DNA of 64,000 nucleotides. Source: Flaccisagitta enflata (Eukaryota; Chaetognatha; Sagittoidea; Aphragmophora). The notes below the pieces were generated by a model. It worked only from the letters and a program-made list of their open reading frames with translations, was not told the origin of the DNA and ran no database searches. Below, in pieces: positions 47,252 through 61,108 of the stretch (within the stretch, counting starts at the first letter, position 1; the number at the start of each line of letters is the position of its first letter). The stretch lies in contig OZ231126.1 in NCBI GenBank assembly GCA_965153355.1, forward strand, positions 55,862,001 through 55,926,000, written 5' to 3'. The position numbers and the translations under genes were made by a program.

Positions 47252-47312
<61 letters not shown>

Positions 47313-47330
47313 CTCAACTTATTACAAATG
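47166..47330 (+). repeat. Family B scrap plus (CT)n microsatellite
   Basis: ACGCGGACACCCGACTCTAC with GTCGGTCGGTCCGTCCGTC is a degenerate family B head. (CT)n follows at 47255-47315. Confidence 0.6.
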
Positions 47331-47374
47331 TGATTTATTTTCTTCTACTCTGCTGCTTCGAGGCGAGCTGAAAA

Positions 47375-47564
47375 CAAGGCCATTACCTGCAAGTCGCGTG
47401 CGAGACGAACAGATTGACTTAGAATGACTTAGAATGACTCAGTATACTCTTAAATGACTTTAAATGACTCTTAAAGAAATAAAATTGATAAAAAAAAGTA
47501 AAGTGTGACCAACAGACCGACGGACAGGACGGACAAAGAGGTGTAGAGTCGCATGCACGCGACT
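47375..47564 (-). mobile_element. Family B element, short copy
   Basis: The head is AGTCGCGTGCATGCGACT, and the opposite end is CAAGGCCATTACCTGC. It has a short ATGACTTAGA array inside. Confidence 0.87.
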
Positions 47565-47725
47565 AAAAATGTATTTATGAAGGCGGTGTTCTTTTTAATA
47601 TACTCACATATTTTCTCACGTTTCATCCCTTATCTATGCTTCCATTCTCACGTGTGTGTGTGTGGGGGAGGGTATACGCCACTGGCCACCCGTCCGCGTT
47701 TATTTCCTTATATCATATATTCCAA

Positions 47726-48142
<417 letters not shown>

Positions 48143-48235
48143 ACTTTTAGTTGCGTGCTATGCGACTCTAAAGGCCACTTTTCGTTTGGTCTGTCGCTCG
48201 GTCTGTTGGTCCATCTGTCCATCAAAAAGTTGTTA
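48143..48235 (+). mobile_element. Family B head fragment
   Basis: AGTTGCGTGCTATGCGACT is followed by GTC-rich tetramers. The element is truncated before any tail. Confidence 0.6.
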
Positions 48236-48254
48236 AGGACATACTTTTAATGGT

Positions 48255-48566
48255 TTTAGATGTGTCCGTCAGGAAAGCATCTCTGTAAGAGGGTCTGTCC
48301 GTCGTCCCGTCCATTGGTCCGTCTGTCGGTCGGTCCGTTACGCCTGTCCAAAGCTACATTTCTTGGCTGATTTTGGCCAGGGTGAGATCTTACACTGAAA
48401 TAAAAGATCGACAATAGTGTTTTGAAAGCATCTTTTGCTACTCAGTCGTTTCATCCATCTATTCGTCCATCTGTCGCTCCTCCATTTATGTCACATGCTT
48501 AGCACCAAACTCGATACACGAGGAGACACAGTCCGGACGCGTCATTGCCCGGTCGGGCTTGTTAAG
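48255..48566 (+). mobile_element. Family E element, copy 1
   Basis: Family E opens with AGATGTGTCCGTCAGGAAAG and GCATCTCT-TAAGAG, has a GTCC/GTCG tetramer tract and TTACGCCTGTCCAA. It ends with GACACAGTCCGGACGCGTC and a CCCGGTCGGGCTTG hairpin. It resembles family B in layout but not in sequence. Confidence 0.7.
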
Positions 48567-48884
48567 GGGTCTCCAACTTTTCCAAGGCCATTCACGGCAA
48601 CGTGGCCTGCCAAGGAAACGATTGGCTTCGGGCAGGACAACTATGCGCAATTACAATTGGGGACAAATGCAAGAGACGTAAGTAAACCACTGGATACATG
48701 CACTTACGAAATACAACGATTTGAAACAAAAGGAAGGGAAAACAGCACGGGAAAACAATACACCAGTGAGGCCATCAATTTATGACAACAGCTGATCCAC
48801 TTGATAAAGGCAGGACAACAACCAAAACAATGGAAGGCGGAACAACAAGGAGGGACAACAATGTGGTATAAATAATGCTGGAGT
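48567..48884. other. GACAACA-rich non-coding DNA
   Basis: Scattered GGGACAACAA units at 48830-48870 match those at 49190-49300, on the other side of the palindrome. Confidence 0.45.
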
Positions 48885-49160
48885 GTACAGTCAGAGGACA
48901 AAATGGTATCTGTAGATATGTCACAAGTTTGGCATATCTCAACGTGTTGAGATTTTTCATTATGACACATTTCAATGCATTGAGATCTTTAATTCTGGCA
49001 CATTTCAACGTGTTGAGATCTCTCAGATCTCTCAAGATTTATCTCAGTAGAATGAGAGATCTCAACATGTTCAAATATGTAAGAATGAGAGATTTCAATG
49101 TGTTAAGATATGCCAAACTGCTGACGTATCTACAAATACCGTAATGTCCATAGACTGTGT
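48885..49160. repeat. Long imperfect palindrome, about 275 bp
   Basis: The left arm (TGTAGATATGTCAC, GTTTGGCATATCTCAAC) and the right arm (GTTAAGATATGCCAAAC, GACGTATCTACA) are reverse complements around 49030. Inside are several copies of CAACGTGTTGAGATCT. It has no spacer and no frame. Confidence 0.8.
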
Positions 49161-49668
<508 letters not shown>

Positions 49669-49748
49669 GATTGTTACTCGCCATTTGTCTCGCTTCCAAC
49701 TTCCTAATTCATGGGTTTTTTCTTGCTTTATATTTCTTCATGTTTTTT

Positions 49749-50100
49749 AGTCGCGGGCACGCGACTCTACAACCCGCTTTGTCTGTCCGTCCATCGGTTC
49801 GTCGGTCAAACTTCACTTTTTTTATCACTTTTAGTTATTCTTAGTCGTTTAAGGTCATTCTGAGTCATCCTAATTCATACTAAGTCATTCTTAGTCATTC
49901 TAAGTCATTGTAAGTCATTTTAAGTCATTTTACTTTATATTGAGTCACTTAAGTCAATTTGGTCAATTTAGTCGTATAAGTCATTTATCATCATTTTATA
50001 TCTTTTTAAGTCATTTTAAGTCATCTTCAGTCATTTTAAGTCAATTTGAGTCATCCTAAGTTATTTATGTCCAGCACGCGACTTATAGGTGTTGGCCTTG
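49749..50100 (+). mobile_element. Family B element with TCATTCTAAG array
   Basis: The head is AGTCGCGGGCACGCGACT. About 18 units of the roughly 10-bp AGTCATTCTA repeat fill the centre, and the end is CACGCGACTTATAGG plus GGCCTTG. Confidence 0.9.
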
Positions 50101-50239
50101 TTTTTCTTTCCTTCATTGCTATGCTTACAGTTATGGAAATTTTTCCTTCTCCTCCTCCTCCTTCCTCTCCGTCCACCCCCTCCTCCTCCTTCTCTCCATC
50201 CCTCACTTCTCTTAAAATCTGGTAACACAAAACCCAGCC

Positions 50240-51060
50240 AAGGCGTGTGAAACCTGGGTTATGTGACATTGGGAAAACCGTTGGTGTGGCCTTGTTAGAA
50301 TTCTAGGCTGTGTCACATACATTGGAGAAAAGGGTGGGTTGTGTGACGCCACATTGGAAAATTCTGGGTGGGTGACATACGCCGGAGAAAACTGGGTGGT
50401 GTGACTGTTGGAGAATTCTGGACTGTGTGACATACATTGGAGAAAACTGGGTTGTGTGACATACATTGGAAAATTCTGGGCTATGTGACATATGGAGAAA
50501 ACTGAGTGGTGTGACATACATTTGGAGGGTGTGGGTGTGTGACATACATCGGAAAAGACTTGGTTGTGTGACGTACATTGGAGAATTCTGGGTTGTGTGA
50601 TATGCTGCGGAGTAGTAATGTGGTCCTGCTTTGACACATCGGAGAATTCTGGGCTGTGTGACAAACACCAGAGAAAATTGGGTGGTGTGACATACATTGG
50701 AGAATTCTATGCTATGTGACATACATCGGTGAAAACTGGGTGGTGTGACATACATCGGAGAATTCTGTGCTGTGTGACATATATCGGAGAATTCTGGGCT
50801 GTGTGACATATATCGGAGAAAACTGGGTGGTGTGACATACATCGGAGAATTCTGGGCTGTGTGACATACATTGGAGAAAACTGGGTGGTGTGACATACAT
50901 CGGAGAATTCTGGGCTGTGTGACATGCATTGGAGAAAACTGGGTGGTGTGACACTTATGTCAGATAATTCTGGGCTGTGTGACATACATCGGAGAGGCTT
51001 CTGGGCAGTGTGTGTCATTGGGAGAAAACTGGGTGCATTGTGTCACATTTTACGTAGGAA
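50240..51060. repeat. 29-bp satellite with two alternating variants
   Basis: The units are GGAGAATTCTGGGCTGTGTG and GGAGAAAACTGGGTGGTGTG, each plus ACATACATC, and they often alternate to give a 58-bp higher-order unit. There are about 27 units. The minus-strand Cys-His-Thr frames break repeatedly and are not treated as a gene. Confidence 0.95.
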
Positions 51061-51121
51061 AAAACTGAATGACGGAGAATTTTGAATGCCAGTCACTATC
51101 GTAGAACATTGTCCTAAATAT

Positions 51122-51125
<4 letters not shown>

Positions 51126-51182
<57 letters not shown>

Positions 51183-51193
51183 GACAGACAGAC

Positions 51194-51224
<31 letters not shown>

Positions 51225-51237
51225 CAGATAGACAGGC

Positions 51238-51262
<25 letters not shown>
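51126..51262. repeat. (GA)n / (GACA)n compound microsatellite
   Basis: AG units at 51126-51178, GACA units to 51238, then AG units again. Confidence 0.95.
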
Positions 51263-51269
<7 letters not shown>

Positions 51270-51345
51270 AGAGGAGCAGAGAGAAGAGATGGACGGACGG
51301 AAAATAAAATCAATCTTAACGGCAAAAAAACAACAAAAAAACAAA

Positions 51346-51573
51346 CAAGGCCAACACCTTTAAGTCGCGTGCGAGATTTACAGATTTGACTTAAATTGAC
51401 TTAGAATGACTTAGAATGACTCAGTAAACTCTTATTAGACTTTAAATCACTTAAAGAAATAAAATTGATAAAAAAGTATAAGTGTGACGACCGACCAACC
51501 GACCAACCGACCGACCAACCAACCGACCAAAGGACGGACGGACAAAGCGGGGTGTAGAGTCGCGTGCACGTGT
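51346..51573 (-). mobile_element. Family B element, short copy
   Basis: It has CAAGGCCAACACCTTTAAGT at one end, an ATGACTTAGA array and (GACC)n. The head GTCGCGTGCACG has lost its last bases. Confidence 0.8.
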
Positions 51574-51671
51574 TAGTCGAGGAATCTAATAATGAAGGTG
51601 ATGAATTGAACGTTACATAACCCGTTTTCAAAGCATCCGGTCGGTCGCGTTGGTCGGTCTCAAAGTTTTTT

Positions 51672-51835
51672 AGTCGTGGACACGCGAGTATTCACTTTGC
51701 CGTGTTGGTTGGTAGGTCCGTCCGTCCGTCCGTCCGTCGGACTGTCCATCCTTCAAATATTTGAATTCCGAGCGGTTTTCGCAATGCTGCTCCTGCCCAT
51801 CCGTCCGCGACTGGGTTGCCGTGTATCCGGCCTTG
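51672..51835 (+). mobile_element. Family B element, short copy
   Basis: The head is AGTCGTGGACACGCGAGT, then (GTCC)n. The core has CTGCTCCTGCCCATCC, and the end is GTATCCGGCCTTG. Confidence 0.8.
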
Positions 51836-52342
51836 TCTCCTAACTGTTCGCGACTAGGGGCCGTGAGGACCCTACAAAGTCACGTGCCGACAAGTTTCAT
51901 ATGGCAATCCATCGAACGCGTTGCTTCAAACGGCAAGCCTCATTAACAAGCATTTGCTCCGTCACCTCAGTTTCAGAAATCATTTTTTCTGTGGTCGAAA
52001 TAATAGGATTGCTTCGGGATACTGTACTTTGCATTTTCAAAAACGTAATTCTCTTCGAATTTGACTTAGACAGACAATTACATTCTTGGAAATTTTGCTT
52101 TTCTATTTTCTAAGCAAGGGTTAATTTCGACCGGCCCCAAGTTATAATAAAAAATGTGGGGGAAGCGCCTGTCCTCGAAAATTTTCTTGTGGCCTAATTT
52201 CGAAAATTAATTTTGGCCTGATGGTGAAAATTTTTTTTTCTCCATTAGGCCAATTTTGAATGAAAAGTTATGACTTTGATACAAAAAATTTATGCGCCTA
52301 ACTTAGAAAAAAAATAAGGAGAAAGGCGAGAGAGAAAGGGAG

Positions 52343-52384
<42 letters not shown>

Positions 52385-52553
52385 TGAAAAACAGAAACAA
52401 AGGGTGGAACAGTGAGAGAGATTAAAAGTAATAAATATAAGAAAAAAAAAAAAAAACTCACTGCTCTAGCAAAAATGCCTTAATGACCTTTTTTATCACT
52501 GCCTCTCCTGGGGTAGCCTTGTATCCACTCTTGTTATCTATTTATATTCATAA
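51836..52553. other. Non-coding AT-rich DNA with short (GA)n
   Basis: AG units at 52350-52382. A block with GGTGAAAA and CTCCATTAGGCCAATT (52210-52260) recurs with changes at 55680-55730 beyond the fold-back element, in the same orientation. Confidence 0.45.
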
Positions 52554-55155
52554 AGGGTGATTCCATCTCAAAATGTACAAACTGAAAACCCTCAAAAAAT
52601 AGATTTTGCTCATTTTTGGTGAATATTTTTGGTGAATATTTTTGGTGAATATTTTTGCTCTTGGGCCAAAATTTTAGGTTTTACGAGGGTTTGAAATTTT
52701 GGGGGCCCCAGGTACCCCTGAACTTCAAAAAGCCATATCTCAGCCATTTTTTGTAGTAAATAGACAATCTTGGTGTCAATCTTTAAGTTTTAACACAAAG
52801 AATCAGATAAAAAAAAAGTTGAACAAAAAAAAATCATTTTGGGTTTTTTTTTTCCCCTAGGGGTAGTCAATTGGGGTACCCCGGGGTACCTAGTACATTG
52901 AAATTTCAGAAAAAAAAGATGGCAAAACATACTTCTGTGTTTGTAGATTCATAATCAAGAATAAAAAACTCGGGATCTCAACTCCTTTTGTAAAAAAAAA
53001 AAGAAATGGATAGTAGGGCTAATTTTTGACATTTTTAACAAAAATCGCCAAAATTCGCCTAGAATAACAAAAATTGGCCCAACCACCCATTTTTGTATTC
53101 TTTTTTTTGGTAATAAGAAGTTGAGATCCCAAATTTTTTATTCTTGATTATGAATCTGCAAACACAGAGGAATTTTTAGTCGCGTGCACGCGACTCTATG
53201 ACCCGCTCTGTCGGTCGGTCGGTCGGTCGGTCGGTCGGTCGGTCGGTCCGTAACACTTTGCTTTTTGGCATTGTCTATAGTCATTTGAGGTCATCGTAAG
53301 TCATTCTAAGTCATTTTTTGTCATTCTTAGTCATTCTAAGTCATTCTAAGTCATTCTCAGTCATTTTAAGTCACTTTATGTCATTTTTTTGCGATTGCAG
53401 TTTTCATCATTTTTTGTCATTTTACATCATTTTCAATTATTTTAAGTCATTTAAAATCATTTTAGGTCATTTTAAGTCATTCTAAGTCGCTCTGAGTCAC
53501 TTAAAGTCATTTTGAGTCACTTAAAGTCATTTTTTTGCGATTGCAGTTTTTGTCATTTTACATCACATCAAGTCATTTTAAGTCATTTTAAAATATTTTA
53601 GGTCATTTTAAGTCATTTTTAGTCATTCTGAGTCACTGTAAGTCATTCTAAGTCTCTATAAGTCATTCCAAGTACGTAACGCTTAGCTTTTTTTGCCATA
53701 GTTGTAAGTCTGGTTTAAGTCTGGTTTAAGTTTGGTTTAGGTCTGGTTTTAGTCTGGTTTAAGACTGGTTTAAGTCTGGTTTATGTCTGGTTTAAGTCAG
53801 GTTTGAGTCTGGTTTAAGTCTGGTTTAAGTCTGGTTTAAGTCTGGTTTGAGTCTGGATTTAGTCTGGTTTAAGTCTGGTTTAAGTCTGGTTTAAGTCTGG
53901 TTTATGTCTGGTTTAAGTTTGGTTTAGGTCTGGTTTTAGTCTGGTTTAAGACTGGTTTAAGTCTGGTTTATGTCTGGTTTAAGTCAGGTTTGAGTCTGGT
54001 TTAAGTCTGGTTTAAGTCTGGTTTAAGTCTGGTTTGAGTCTGGATTTAGTCTGGTTTAAGTCTGGTTTAAGTCTGGTTTAAGTCTGGTTTATGTCTGGTT
54101 TAAGTCTAGTTTAAGTTTGGTTTCGGTCTGGTTTAGGTCTGGTTTAAGTCATTTCAAGTCATTTTAAATGATTTTAGGTCATTTTAAGTCATTCTTAGTC
54201 ATTCTGAGTCACTGTAAGTCGATCTTAGTCACTTTAAGTCATTCAAAGTCGGTAATGCTTAGCTTTTTTTTGCCGTTATACATCATTGTATGTCTGGTTT
54301 GAGTCTGGTTTGAGTTTGGTTTACGTCTGGTTTAAGTCTGGTTTAGGTCTGGTTTAGGTCTGGTTTAGGTCTGGTTTAGGTCTGGTTGAGGTCTGGTTTA
54401 GGTCTGGTTGAGGTCTGGTTGAAGTCTGGTTGAATTCTGATTGGTCTGGTTTAAGTCTGGTTTAAGTCTGGTTTAGGTCTGGTTTATGTCTGGTTTAAGT
54501 CTGGTTTAAGTCTGGTATAAGTCTGGTTTAAGTCTGGTTTATGTCTGGTATAAGTCTGGTTTAATTCTGGTTTAATTCTGGTTTAATTCTGGTTTAACTC
54601 TGGTTTAACTATGGTTTAAGTCTGGTTTAAGTCTGGTTTATGTCGGGTTCAAGTCTGGTTTAAGTCTGGTTTAAGTCTGGTCTAAGTCTGGTTTAAGTCT
54701 GGATTAAGTTGATAAAGTGATACAATAAGGAGTCAGGTTAATTCAGTTATCTTTGTCTCGCACGCGACTTATAGGTGTTGGCCTTGTTTTCTGGAATTTC
54801 AACGTAATAGGTACCGCAAGGTACCCCAAATGACTACCCCTAGGGGTAAAAACCCCAAAATGATTTCTTTTGGTTCAAATTTTTTTGTAATCTGATTCTT
54901 TGTATTATAACTTAATGATTGACACCAAGATTGTCTATTTATTGCAAAAAATGGCTGAGATATGGCTTTTTGAAGTTTTAGGGGTACTCAGGGCCCCCAA
55001 AATTTCAAACTCCCGTAAAACCCAAAATATTGGCCCGAGAGCAAAAATATTTGGGATTCTTGAATAACTCCTCAAAGGGTACCTTTGCACCAAAAATGAG
55101 CAAAATCTATATTTTGAGGGTTTTCAGTTTGTACATTTCGAGATGGAATCACCCT
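52554..55155. mobile_element. Fold-back element split by a family B insertion
   Basis: The outer ends AGGGTGATTCCATCTC and its complement (ending 55155) start arms of about 400 bp (52554-52960 and about 54787-55155) that match throughout, including GGCTGAGATATGG and CCTAGGGGTA motifs. A second inner inverted repeat surrounds 53060. Without the 1.6-kb family B insertion, the element would be about 1 kb and almost fully palindromic. No transposase is encoded. Confidence 0.8.
53178..54786 (+). mobile_element. Family B element, long copy with two arrays, nested in a fold-back element
   Basis: The palindrome is perfect at 53178-53195, followed by pure (GTCG)n. The 10-bp TCATTTTAAG array runs 53280-53660. 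The 11-bp GTCTGGTTTAA array (53705-54710) is interrupted once by TCATTTTAAG units and contains an approximately 200-bp internal duplication. The tail is CGCACGCGACTTATAGG and GGCCTTG. The arrangement is the same as at 26013-27451. Confidence 0.9.
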
Positions 55156-55596
<441 letters not shown>

Positions 55597-55800
55597 CTTT
55601 TAAATTCCTCTTTGTTCCCTTCTTTATCTTTTTCTGCATCAGGCCATATTTAGATAAAAATTTTCATCTTGAAATTGGCTTAATAGTGAAAAAAATATTT
55701 TCTACATTAGGCCAATTCCTGATGAAGATATTTTCGCCATTAGGCGTTTTGGCCTTTAGGAGATACACCCAAAAATGTCAATGCGAAAAAGAATCAGAAA

Positions 55801-55888
55801 ACGATTGTTGCATAATTTAACGTGATTGCTGCATAACTGAACGCGATTGTTGCATGGCTGAACGTGATTGTTGTATGACTGAACGTGA
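55801..55888. repeat. 21-bp tandem repeat, four copies
   Basis: The units read TGATTGTTGCATAACTGAACG with small changes. Confidence 0.85.
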
Positions 55889-56059
55889 CATGGGCTGGTA
55901 TACTTTGTTTTGTTTTATGACAACCTTGGAATCCCCCAGAATGTGGCCCCAACAGAAGTTAATGCTGGCTGTTTTTAAAATGTTGTTTCCACACATGCAC
56001 AAAGCCTTTATCTTAAAGCTTAAAGGCAGTGTCCGCCCGTAGGTTCTTCTCTTCGATCA

Positions 56060-56290
56060 CGCCCCACACCGCGTCCACCCTGTCCACCCCGTCCACCCCG
56101 TCTACCCCTTCCACCCCTTCCACCCTAACCATCCCGTCCACCCTTACCATCCTGTCCCCCCCCGTCCATCCCGTCAACCCCGACGACCCCGTCCACCCCG
56201 TCCACCCCGTCTACCCCTTCCACCCCTTTCACCCTAACCATCCCTTCCACCCCGTCCATCCCGTCAACCCCGACGACCCCGTCATGACGC
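56060..56290. repeat. 9-bp CCCCGTCCA tandem repeat
   Basis: Pyrimidine-rich units of CCCCGTCCA and CCCTTCCA. An approximately 95-bp stretch is repeated twice, ending in CCCGACGACCCCGTC. Confidence 0.9.
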
Positions 56291-57202
<912 letters not shown>

Positions 57203-57305
57203 CGCCAGACCCTTCAAGTAGGGATGAAGACATGTGGATCGTGGAGGGGGTGGGAACAACAGAACCCACTCACCGCTGACTTCTCCCCCAAACAAGCCCG
57301 ACCGG

Positions 57306-57597
57306 AGCAAAAGATGCGTCCGGGCTGTGTCTCAGCGTGTATTGATCATGTGACATATGTATGGAGTGACAAATGGACAAACAGACGGCTGAAATGACTC
57401 TCAAAACATGTCGGTTGATCATTTGTTTCAGTGTAGGATCTCACCGTGGCCAAAAACAATTGAGAAACGCGGTTTCTGCACAGGCGTAACGGACCGACCG
57501 ACCGACCGACGGACGGACCGACGGACGGACGGACGGACGGACCGACGGACGGACGGACAGACCCTCTTATAGAGATGCGTTCCTGACGGACGCATCT
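57306..57597 (-). mobile_element. Family E element, copy 2
   Basis: The reverse orientation matches 58862-59128. It contains TAGGATCTCACCGTGGCC, (GACC/GACG)n, and ends TAGAGATGCGTTCCTGACGG. Confidence 0.75.
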
Positions 57598-57989
57598 AAA
57601 AAACAAGGAGACGAAAAAGAACTAAGAAGAAGGAGAAGAAGTTGTTGGTTGATGATCACCATCGAAGTCGCTAATGACGAAATAGTTGAGCCGGTGATCT
57701 CGGTCCGCCCACGTTGACCTTCTATCGAGTGTCGGCTTCCAATGCGCCGACACGCGATACTTGGAAAGAGAGAGAGAGAACGAGAAGAAAGAAAGAGGAG
57801 AAAGGGAGAGGAAGAGATGGATGAAAGGGTTCACCCCATTCAGCCTAACTACATTTACCGAAACCCTACATGAGCCTTACCCAAGGTCTTCAACATCGCC
57901 CTTACGATACCCCATTCTAACACCATTCTAGCCCAAAAAACAAAAACAAAATCTTATCTCTGATCATTGGAAACGAATGGTTGCGGTAA
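57598..57989. other. Non-coding DNA, nothing recognised
   Basis: No supported exon. Confidence 0.35.
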
Positions 57990-58853
57990 CAAGGCCGGAT
58001 ACACGACTACCCTTAGTCGCGTGCTGGTGGGCAGGGGCAGTGATTTGAAAATGGCTTTAACCATGTATTAGGCAGTAACAGTAATGCAATAACCAATAAT
58101 AGTCGCAAAAGCGTTAGATGGTCAGCGGTACCCGTTGCCCCTATGTGAGTGTATGTGGGTGTGAGGTGGTTAGAGGGGCAGCGGCCCCGAAGGGGCCGAT
58201 GACCTATGCTGTTTTTATTTGAGCCTCAAGGCTGGAATTATGGCCTCAAGGCTGGAATTGGGGCCTTGAGGCTTGGAGTAGAGCCTTGAGGGTTTGATTT
58301 GAGCCTTGAAGCAAGAATTATGGCCTTGAGGCTGGAATTATGGCTTCGAGGCTGGAATTGGGGGTTTGGGGTTTGGATTTGAGCCTTGAGGCTGGGATTT
58401 GAGCCTCAAGGCTGGGATTTCAGCCTCGAGGCTAGGATTTGAGCCACAAGGTTGGGCCTCAAGGTTAGAATTTGGATCTCTGGGGTAGAACATGAGCCTC
58501 ACAGCTAGAATTTGGGCCTCAGGGCTAGATTTTGGGCCTCTGGGCTAGAATTTGGGCCTCAAGGCTAGATTTTGGGCCTCAAGGTTAGAATTTGGATCTC
58601 TGGGGTGGAATATGGGCCTCACAGCCAGAATTTGAGCCTCAGGGTGGGGGGGGGGACGGACGGAGGAGGAGAAGAAGAAGAAGGAGAAATTTCTCCATGT
58701 GTGAAAGCATAGGTCATCGGCCCCTTCGGGGCCGCTGCCCAAAAAGTAATAAAGGTAAAGTTTCATGGGAGATAGATGGACAAACCAACGGACAAAACAA
58801 CGGACGTATAGACCAACTGACAAATCGGGTAGTAGAGTCGAGTGCACGCGACT
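57990..58853 (-). mobile_element. Family B element interrupted by family D
   Basis: The plus strand starts CAAGGCCGGATACACGAC and ends GAGTGCACGCGACT. The two halves together match a short family B copy. The middle 58098-58745 is a family D element. Confidence 0.75.
58098..58745 (-). mobile_element. Family D element, copy 4, nested in family B
   Basis: It begins AGTCGCAAAAGCGTTAGATG, then GGGGCAGCGGCCCCGAAGGG. About 20 degenerate units of a 20-bp GCCTCAAGGCTGGAATT type follow, then (GAA)n, and the inverted hairpin ATCGGCCCCTTCGGGGCC before GCTGCCC. Confidence 0.8.
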
Positions 58854-58861
58854 AAAAACTT

Positions 58862-59128
58862 GTTCATTTTTAGACACGTCTGTCAGGAACGCATCTCTAT
58901 AAGATGGTATGTCCGTCCATCCGTCCGTCCGTCCGTCCGTCCGTCCGTCCGTCCGTTACGCCTGTGCAAAAACCGCGTTTTATGGGGAGATCCTACACTG
59001 AATTGAAATGTTCGTAAAACATGATTTGAGTACCTCCCTTACATCGGTAAAGATCTGTCAGATGTCACATGTTTAATACACGCAGAGACACAGTCCGGAC
59101 GCGTTGTTGCCCAGTCGGGCTTTTTTGT
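58862..59128 (+). mobile_element. Family E element, copy 3
   Basis: The head is TTTTTAGACACGTCTGTCAGG, then (GTCC)n, then TTACGCCTGTGCAAAAACC. It ends with GACACAGTCCGGACGCGTTG and CCCAGTCGGGCTTTTTTG. Confidence 0.75.
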
Positions 59129-60078
59129 AAGCTTATTAATTGGGTTTAGCCGTTGCTAGGTTGCATCATCTAGTGTTTGCTAGGTGTGATGCCCCCTGGC
59201 AATGGCCAAACAAGCAATATTCTTACAGAACATACTGTGGGACAGTTGTTGCAAATTTAATTCTGAGCAATGTTCCCTGATAACATTTGTCAAAATATTG
59301 ATAATCTAGTGTTTGAAAATAAAATTTTGGTTTCCATAGCAACAGAAAAACTTAGGGACAAAGCATTGATTAAATAACTTATATTTTAATCATAAAAATT
59401 TGTCCAATGAAATTTAGACACATAAATACCTTCCTCCAGTTTAGCCTTTTATACCACAAACCCCACTGTACGCCGCTGACCGTACCCATCCCAAGACAGC
59501 GGAACTCTTACTCCAGCTTCACTGCAGCCCACCAGCAACCTCGACTCCAGTCACTCCAGCCCAACTCGAGTGCAACCAATGCCAGTCTTCTTCCTTGCCG
59601 AAACCCAACTGTTAGTCTCACCCCTGTGGGTTTATTCTTGCCCAATACTCATGCCAAGTATCACCAAAGCCTCATCAGTGCGCCCCTAAGAAAAAAAAAA
59701 ACATTCACAAACGAACATACCCAAGATTTCCATCCAAGCCCCATCCCAGCTTCACCCCGGGCCCACCCCATTTTCCAACCAAGCCCCACCCCAGCTAGCA
59801 CACAGCTCCGCCCCAGTTTCGAACCAAGCCTCACTACAGCTTCAACACAGCCCCACCCAAGCCCCACCCAGACCCCAGCCTAGTTTCCACTCTATTCCTT
59901 CTCAACTGCCTGTTCATTTATACGTCGCCCGACGCGACGGCGGCGGCGCAGTTTCATCCTTCTTCAGCTTCCAACGAGCCTAATTACATTCCGATGCCAA
60001 GGATAAAAGACTGTCACAAAAGAAAAAGCAAGTCATAGATTTTGCAATGTGTGGGAGAGTCTGAAATGGGTGGGGGGC

Positions 60079-60082
<4 letters not shown>
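59129..60082. other. Non-coding DNA with degenerate CCCAGCTTCA-type repeat
   Basis: 59500-59880 has loose tandem copies of a CCAAGCCCCACCCCAGCTTC pattern. These create a proline-rich plus-strand frame (59407-59883) with no start context, splice or domain support, so no gene is called. Confidence 0.45.
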
Positions 60083-60352
<270 letters not shown>

Positions 60353-60441
60353 GAGTGAGACAAAAACACAGACAGACAGAGACAGACACAATAAGATTGA
60401 GTGGCAGGCATCAGAGAGGTTGAGTAACATACAGATACAAT

Positions 60442-60961
60442 CATAAGCAAGGGCGTGGGGCAGTTAATTTTTTTACTACTGCCACCCAAAATTGGTGTCC
60501 CGACAAGTTGAGTGTCCCAACAGAAGCTAAACAAGTGGTTTTTGCCTTAAAACTAAAAAGAGATAATGATTTTTTCCATACTGTAGTAACACACTATGCT
60601 TTGTTTATTAGAATACAAATTATTTTTGGTTATATGATAGTTTGGTTTTATGATAGTTTCTATATTGACCTAAGCTTGTGATATAGAAGATTCATTCTTG
60701 CTTTAATTTATCTTACTGATTCATCAACTATGGTATTTATTTAATCTTTTTTAATCAAATTGTTTTTCTTTTTTTTCTATCTTCTTTTTTCTTTTTGTTT
60801 TTTCTTTTCTGCTTTGTTTTATCTCTTTCTTCTTCTTTCAATTTTTTCAATTTTTTATTTTGCCTCTTTCTCAGCGTCTCTTTACTTTGTCTCTCTGTTT
60901 CTCTCTTTGTCTGTCTGTTGTCTTTCTTTCTATCTCTTTCTCTCTCTCTCTCTCTCTCTCT

Positions 60962-61013
<52 letters not shown>

Positions 61014-61108
61014 TTTTACAAAATTGGTGTCCCGAAAGCTTTGGTGTCCCGACAAAAGGTGCTGCCATGGCAGTAGTGGCAGTACCTCCTCCTACGCCCC
61101 TGATCATA
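60442..61108. mobile_element. Possible DNA transposon remnant with inverted ends
   Basis: The left end ATCATAAGCAAGGGCGTGGGG and the right end CCTACGCCCCTGATCATAAG are near reverse complements. TTGGTGTCCCGACAA blocks lie inside both ends. The centre has a (CT)n tract (60937-61006) and no transposase. Confidence 0.55.

Noticed and set aside
50212-51018. Minus-strand Cys-His-Thr-rich protein
   Set aside because: It is the translation of the 29-bp satellite and changes frame repeatedly.
59407-59883. Proline-rich 158-residue protein
   Set aside because: It arises from a degenerate tandem repeat, has no domain or splice support, and the opposite strand is also open.
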